NCBI GenBank assembly: GCA_045600125.1
Contig: JAZRXH010000095.1
Location: forward strand, 1 to 64,000
Source: SIG622 sp045600125
GTDB taxonomy: Bacteria > Bacillota > Clostridia > Oscillospirales > CAG-382
Length of the DNA stretch: 64,000 nucleotides
Reading direction: 5' to 3'
Shown in pieces: positions 59,676 to 64,000 of the stretch; the first letter of the stretch is position 1, and each line of letters starts with the position of its first letter. The notes under the pieces are model-generated. The model saw only the letters and a program-made list of their open reading frames with translations, was not told the DNA's origin and made no database searches. Made by a program: the position numbers and the translations under genes.

Positions 59676-61105
59676 TTTACACCCTGAGGGGTATCCTCGA
59701 GGATAATGCCCCTGCCCTTAAGCTCATCACGAATTCTGTCTGCTTCGGCGTAGTTCTTTGCCTTCTTTGCCGCCGTTCTCTCGGCGATGAGCTTTTCGAT
59801 TTCCGCATCGTCGCCGTTATCCTCCTTCTTAAGCTCAAAGCCGAAGAGGGTGAGGATCTCGGTATAGAGGTCGTTGGTCTTGGCGAGGAATTCTTCGCTC
59901 AGGTCGTCACGGAGAGCGGTATTGATGTCTCTTGTGAGCTCGAAGACGCTGGCAACGGCGTCGGCGGTGTTGAAATCGTCGTCGAGGGCTTCGCACATCT
60001 TTGCCTTGTGTGCTTCAAATGCAGCATACTTTGCTTCCTCGTCGGCACTCATCTTAGTACCCTTTGCGGCGGCACCGAGACGGAATTTTACGTTTTCTTC
60101 GCAGGTGTGGAGTCTTTCGAGAGAAGACTTCGCCGCCTTCAGCGTGTCCTCCGAGAAGTTTACGGGGCTTCTGTAATAGGCGGAAATGATGAAGTAACGG
60201 ATGGCTTCATAGCCGTAGATCTTCGCCGCATCTCTTACCGTGAAGAAGTTGCCGGCGGACTTTGCCATCTTTTCGCCGTCTACGTTGATGTAGGCATTGT
60301 GGAGCCAGAACTTTGAGAACCGGGTGTCGGCGCAGCCGCGGCATTCGTCATAGGCTTCCGACTGGGCGATCTCGTTCTCATGGTGCGGGAAGGTCAGGTC
60401 CTGACCGCCGCAGTGGATGTCGATGTTGTCGCCGAGGAAACGCTTTACCATGGCGGAGCACTCGATGTGCCAGCCGGGTCTTCCTTTGCCCCACGGTGAA
60501 TCCCAGGAGGGCTCGCCGGGCTTTGCGGCTTTCCAGAGAGCGAAGTCGAGGGGATCTCTCTTTATGTCGTCGATATAGGTTCTTTCGCTGGCGCCCTGCA
60601 TGAGGTCGTCCACCGACTGATGCGAAAGCCTGCCGTAGTTCTTGAACTTACGGGTGGAGTAGTACACGTCCATGCCTTCGCTGTCATCGGTGGGCTTTAC
60701 GGCGTAGGCGTAGCCGCCCTTTTCGAGGGTCTCCACGATGTCGACGATCTGGTCGATGTTCTCGGTCGCCTTCGGATGCACCGTGGCGGGGCGGATGCCG
60801 AGACCCTGTGCGTCGGTGTAGTATTCCTTGATGTAGCGCTCGGCGATCTCCTTGACGGTCACGCCCTCTTCGTTCGCCTTCTTGATCATCTTGTCGTCGA
60901 TGTCGGTGAAGTTCTGCACGAAGGTCACGTTGTAGCCTCTGTACTCAAGATAGCGGCGGAGAAAATCGAAAATGATGAAGCACCGGGCGTTGCCGATATG
61001 GAAGAAGTTGTACACGGTAGGACCGCAGGCATACATCTTTACGTTTTTGCCGTCGATGGGGGTAAATTCTTCTTTTTGTCTTGAAAGGGAATTGAATAAC
61101 TGCAT
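59660..61105 (-). CDS. cysS: Cysteinyl-tRNA synthetase
   Basis: Charges tRNA-Cys. Zinc ligand Cys27 in YACGPTVYNFFHIGN (HIGH box 36-39), HIECSAM and PHHENEIAQSEA supply further zinc ligands, and KMAKS is at 278-282. 481 aa. GGAGAGATC precedes the ATG. Overlaps mrnC by 16 nt. Confidence 0.97.
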   Translation of the reverse strand: MQLFNSLSRQKEEFTPIDGKNVKMYACGPTVYNFFHIGNARCFIIFDFLRRYLEYRGYNVTFVQNFTDIDDKMIKKANEEGVTVKEIAERYIKEYYTDAQGLGIRPATVHPKATENIDQIVDIVETLEKGGYAYAVKPTDDSEGMDVYYSTRKFKNYGRLSHQSVDDLMQGASERTYIDDIKRDPLDFALWKAAKPGEPSWDSPWGKGRPGWHIECSAMVKRFLGDNIDIHCGGQDLTFPHHENEIAQSEAYDECRGCADTRFSKFWLHNAYINVDGEKMAKSAGNFFTVRDAAKIYGYEAIRYFIISAYYRSPVNFSEDTLKAAKSSLERLHTCEENVKFRLGAAAKGTKMSADEEAKYAAFEAHKAKMCEALDDDFNTADAVASVFELTRDINTALRDDLSEEFLAKTNDLYTEILTLFGFELKKEDNGDDAEIEKLIAERTAAKKAKNYAEADRIRDELKGRGIILEDTPQGVKWKRA

Positions 61106-61137
61106 GATGATCTCTCCTGTTGAAATTTAGTATTACG

Positions 61138-61710
61138 TTAGTTCATTGATATGTATTTTTTGTATTTTGCAAAGTATTCGATGCCGGAGTACAGCGTGAA
61201 GAGGGTCATGACCGCCGTGGCGATCCAGGTGACAAGATGCATCTCGCAAAAGACGGGGAGGGGAAGGAGCGGCTCGAGAAGGAGCACGAGGATGCAGACG
61301 CACTGGGAGAAGGTCTTGATCTTCCCGGACATGGCCGCCGCTATGACCGTTTCGCTGCTGGCAAGAAGACGGAGCGAGGTCACCGCCAGCTCACGGAAGA
61401 CGACGATGAGCGCCACCCATACGTAGACGCTGCGAAGGTAATCGTATTTTGCCATGGCTGTTACCAGCGACGCAATGACCATGAATTTGTCCGCAAGGGG
61501 ATCCATGAATTTGCCGAAATTCGTCACAAGGTTGTACTTCCTTGCAATCTTTCCGTCCAGCATATCGGTCAGCGCCGTTACCACGAAAATGGCGGCGGCG
61601 GCGATGCGGCAGACATGATCCGAAAGAATGCTTTCGGGGAGGAGCAGAACGAGAACGAATACCGGCACGAGGATCACACGAAGGAGAGTAAGTCTGTTCG
61701 GAATGTTCAT
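61138..61710 (-). CDS. pgsA: CDP-diacylglycerol-glycerol-3-phosphate 3-phosphatidyltransferase
   Basis: Makes phosphatidylglycerol phosphate in the membrane. The CDP-alcohol signature D-x2-DG-x2-AR-x8-G-x3-D-x3-D is complete (Asp49, Asp52, Gly53, Ala56, Arg57, Gly66, Asp70, Asp74). About five or six membrane segments. 190 aa. AGGA lies 7 nt before the ATG. Located between rimO and cysS. Confidence 0.94.
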   Translation of the reverse strand: MNIPNRLTLLRVILVPVFVLVLLLPESILSDHVCRIAAAAIFVVTALTDMLDGKIARKYNLVTNFGKFMDPLADKFMVIASLVTAMAKYDYLRSVYVWVALIVVFRELAVTSLRLLASSETVIAAAMSGKIKTFSQCVCILVLLLEPLLPLPVFCEMHLVTWIATAVMTLFTLYSGIEYFAKYKKYISMN

Positions 61711-61734
61711 TGATTTATCCTGTCCTTTCCTGCG

Positions 61735-63096
61735 TCAGCGCACGGCTTCGCCAACAAGGTCGTAGTCCATGACCTCGTTTATCCGCACGTTCACGTATTC
61801 GCCTTCTTTGATGCGGCGGCTGCTCGTGAAATAAACCTTGCCGTCGATTTCGGGAGCATCGCAGGCGCTTCTGCCGTAGTAGGTCTCGGCGACCTTGTCG
61901 AAGCCCTCACAGAGAACCTCCGTGATTTTTCCGACGCTCTGCTCGTTGGATTTCTCATGAATGGCGTACTGATTGGACATCAGAGCGTCCTGCCTTCTTT
62001 CCATATGCTTCCGGGAGACCTTGCCGGGCAGGAGTGCCGCCGGGGTGCCTTCCTCCTCGGAGTAGGTGAACACGCCGAGTCTGTCGAATTTCGCTTCCTT
62101 TAAGAACTCCGCAAGAAGGGCAAAGTCCTCGCCCTCTTCCCCCGGGAAGCCCACGATAACGGTGGTACGGAGCTTCACGCCGGGAATGCCTTCCCGAAGC
62201 GCACGCAGACGGTCTTTTATAAGCTCGCTGTTTCCCCGCCGGTTCATCAGTTTCAGTATCTTATCCGAAATGTGCTGGATCGGCATGTCGATGTACTTGA
62301 CGATCTTGTCTTCTTCGGCAATGACCTTTATCAGCTCGTCGGTGATCTCCTCGGGGTAGCAGTAGAGAAGACGGATCCAGTGGAGCTTTTCGATTTTGCA
62401 AAGCTCCCGGAGAAGCTCGGGGAGCTTCAGCTCGCCGTAAAGGTCAAGTCCGTATCTTGTGGTGTCCTGCGAAATGACCATCAGCTCGGTGGTGCCCATC
62501 TCCGCAAGCTCTTTTGCTTCCCGCACCACGTCCTCGATGGGGCGGCTGCGGAAGCGTCCCCGTATCATGGGGATGGCGCAGTAGGTACATCGGTTGTCGC
62601 AGCCCTCGGAGATTTTTATGTAGGTCGAATACTCGGGGGTGGTGATGACACGGTCCTCACCGAGAATCTGATTTTCAGCCTTGGTGATACAGCAGTACTT
62701 ATTCTCTCTCTTTTCAAGAGCGCCGCCGTTTTCATAGGCGTTCTTTACGGCTTCCGCAATATTGCCCAGATCTCCCACGCCCACCATGGCGTCGATCTCG
62801 GGAAGCTCGGTGAAAAGCTCCTCGCCGTATCTCTGCGCAAGACAGCCGGTCACGACGATGCCCCGGAGATTTCTGTTTTCCCGAAGCCACGCCACATCGA
62901 GGATGTTTTCGATGGCTTCCTTCTTGGCGCTTTCAATGAAGGCGCAGGTGTTTATGACGATGACGTCGGCTTCAATGTCCTCAGCGACGATCTCAAAGCC
63001 TGCGTCGACCAGCTTTTTCAGCATGACCTCGGTGTCGACCCGGTTCTTTTCGCATCCGAGGGACACGAAAGCGACCTTGATTCCGTTGTTTTCCAA
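61735..63096 (-). CDS. rimO: Ribosomal protein S12 methylthiotransferase RimO
   Basis: Radical-SAM methylthiotransferase acting on Asp of ribosomal protein S12. N-terminal cluster cysteines Cys15 (VSLGCEKNRVD), Cys51 and Cys85; radical-SAM motif CDNRCTYC at Cys166/170/173; C-terminal TRAM domain. The start is TTG 63096 (LENNGIKVAF), with AAAGGA 9 nt upstream; upstream ATG 63171 lies beyond the promoter. 453 aa. Lead gene of the minus operon rimO-pgsA-cysS-mrnC-pth-GH99-like. Confidence 0.95.
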   Translation of the reverse strand: MENNGIKVAFVSLGCEKNRVDTEVMLKKLVDAGFEIVAEDIEADVIVINTCAFIESAKKEAIENILDVAWLRENRNLRGIVVTGCLAQRYGEELFTELPEIDAMVGVGDLGNIAEAVKNAYENGGALEKRENKYCCITKAENQILGEDRVITTPEYSTYIKISEGCDNRCTYCAIPMIRGRFRSRPIEDVVREAKELAEMGTTELMVISQDTTRYGLDLYGELKLPELLRELCKIEKLHWIRLLYCYPEEITDELIKVIAEEDKIVKYIDMPIQHISDKILKLMNRRGNSELIKDRLRALREGIPGVKLRTTVIVGFPGEEGEDFALLAEFLKEAKFDRLGVFTYSEEEGTPAALLPGKVSRKHMERRQDALMSNQYAIHEKSNEQSVGKITEVLCEGFDKVAETYYGRSACDAPEIDGKVYFTSSRRIKEGEYVNVRINEVMDYDLVGEAVR

Positions 63097-63138
63097 ATTC
63101 AGTTTGTCCTTTCCTTGGTTTTCACAAATATTCACAAT

Positions 63139-63167
63139 ATTATAGCACATATGAAAGGCTATTGCAA
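63139..63167 (-). promoter_or_regulatory. Promoter of the rimO operon
   Basis: On the minus strand: TTGCAA (63167-63162), 17-nt spacer ending TGTGC, TATAAT (63144-63139). Confidence 0.8.
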
Positions 63168-63190
63168 GCATTCGCCGAATTATTTACATA

Positions 63191-63210
63191 TTATATGAAA
63201 TTATATGAAA
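63191..63210. repeat. Tandem 10-bp A/T repeat
   Basis: TTATATGAAA twice in tandem, upstream of the rimO -35 box. An UP-element-like position. Confidence 0.7.
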
Positions 63211-63265
63211 TTAAGGCATGGGGAAAGGACAAAGGCAGGAAGATTTTCAATTTTCCGCACTCCCC

Positions 63266-63295
63266 TTGACACCGGGACCCGAAGTGTGGTATCAT
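63266..63295 (+). promoter_or_regulatory. Promoter of the FAD oxidoreductase gene
   Basis: TTGACA (63266-63271), 18-nt spacer ending TGTGG, TATCAT (63290-63295). Leader about 50 nt. Confidence 0.75.
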
Positions 63296-63351
63296 AATGC
63301 CGTAAGAGCATAGTAAATCCATATGAATCATATAAAAAAGGAGCGCTTATT

Positions 63352-64000
63352 ATGGCATATATCATAGAACCCGAGAGAAAAACGGAGGTCACGGCAGAGT
63401 ACGAGGTCGCCGTGGTCGGCGGCGGCATTGCCGGTGTAGCGGCGGCGCTTGCGGCGGCAAGGAAAGGGGCGAAGACGCTTCTTATCGAAAAGCAGTATTG
63501 CCTTGGCGGTCTTGCCACCCTCGGACTTGTGACGATCTATCTTCCCATCTGCGACGGTGCGGGTCGGCAGGTCAGCTTCGGTCTTGCCGAGGAGCTGCTC
63601 CGTCTTTCCATTAAGCACGGCGCTGAGGCACGTTACCCGAAGAGCTGGCTCGATGAGGAGCATTCAGTAGAAGAAAGAGCGGCGGCGGAACGGTATGAAG
63701 TGCAGTTCGACGCCAACGTCTACGCCATCCTTCTCGAAAAGGCGCTGGAGGAGGAAAACGTCGATCTCCTTTACGGTACGTCGGTCTGCGGCGTTCGGCG
63801 CGAAAACGGTAAAGTGACCTCCCTCATCATCGAGAACAAATCCGGAAGAAGTGCGGTGAAGGTAAAGTCGGTAGTCGACTGCTCCGGCGACGCCGACGTT
63901 TGCTTCCTTGCGGGGGAGGATACCGAGCTGTATGCCCAGAAGAACGTGCTGGCGGCATGGTATTATTCCACCGACGACGCCGGAAGAAACAAGCTCAAAA
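63352..64000 (+). CDS. FAD-dependent oxidoreductase (partial, 3' end outside window)
   Basis: Dinucleotide-binding flavoprotein of the FAD_oxidored type. The Rossmann motif VVGGGIAGVAAALAAARKGAKTLLIE is at residues 21-46 with GGGIAG at 23-28, followed by LGGLATLGLVT typical of this family and a second FAD contact DCSGDADV near residue 180. 216 codons are visible before the window edge. AGGAG lies 8 nt before the ATG. Substrate unknown. Confidence 0.88.
   Translation, partial: MAYIIEPERKTEVTAEYEVAVVGGGIAGVAAALAAARKGAKTLLIEKQYCLGGLATLGLVTIYLPICDGAGRQVSFGLAEELLRLSIKHGAEARYPKSWLDEEHSVEERAAAERYEVQFDANVYAILLEKALEEENVDLLYGTSVCGVRRENGKVTSLIIENKSGRSAVKVKSVVDCSGDADVCFLAGEDTELYAQKNVLAAWYYSTDDAGRNKLK

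Noticed and set aside
1..64000. CRISPR arrays, insertion sequences, prophage, tRNA or rRNA genes
   Set aside because: No direct-repeat arrays with spacers, transposase, integrase or phage motifs, or cloverleaf-type sequences were seen in the gaps between genes.

Overview
The window looks like the chromosome of an anaerobic, Gram-positive Clostridia-type bacterium, probably an uncultured gut Oscillospirales-like lineage. The evidence is a Firmicutes housekeeping order (yicC, remA, gmk, rpoZ, priA, def, fmt, Zn peptidase, rsmB, rlmN, PP2C phosphatase, PASTA kinase, rsgA), a giant pyruvate:ferredoxin oxidoreductase, Gram-positive promoters with a TRTG element before the -10 box, and many lipoproteins. 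Base composition is roughly half GC and even throughout. I see no phage, insertion sequence, CRISPR array, tRNA or rRNA.

Layout. 1-1716 (minus): start of a polyamine ABC transporter operon (potA, partial potB), separated from yicC by a 494-base gap holding divergent promoters, ten-base-phased A-tracts and a cre-like palindrome. 2211-15815 (plus): a long core-function run covering stress RNase, matrix regulator, nucleotide synthesis, RNA polymerase omega, replication restart, N-formyl-Met handling, rRNA modification, the Stp/PknB signalling pair and ribosome assembly. 16195-20254: a stand-alone acyl carrier protein, an adenylate-forming ligase and a large metallophosphoesterase, led by tandem promoters, a 13-bp tandem repeat and an operator-like inverted repeat at +1. 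20336-24131 (minus): membrane protein, RlmL-like methyltransferase, proA and an MBL hydrolase. 24374-27951 (plus): DUF5685, J-domain protein, membrane protein and a PrsA-like lipoprotein foldase.

28226-32212: GNAT, GluRS and GlnRS in tandem. 32395-34842: GH106-like glycosidase. 35069-37780: two CNNM/CorC-type transporters. 38026-43185: PPP-type phosphatase, a putative sugar-utilisation operon (GH-like/DUF4832, GNAT, PHP, TIM-barrel isomerase), and a flavin reductase behind a structured leader. 43219-48518: a surface-polysaccharide O-acylation locus (MBOAT plus two SGNH/leucine-rich-repeat proteins in mirrored domain order). 48586-50533: proB and a stand-alone PTS EIIC-like permease. 50821-57347: nifJ, a GH28-like beta-helix enzyme, a small lipoprotein, RNase HI and YbaK. 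57444-63096 (minus): rimO-pgsA-cysS-mrnC-pth and a GH99/WbsX-like enzyme. 63352-end: an FAD oxidoreductase cut by the window edge.

The most interesting items are the O-acylation locus with mirrored SGNH/LRR proteins, the candidate structured leader RNA before the flavin reductase, the alternative-hairpin ladder before nifJ, and the carrier-protein/ligase unit with its elaborate promoter. All functions come from reading motifs by eye; no database search was run.
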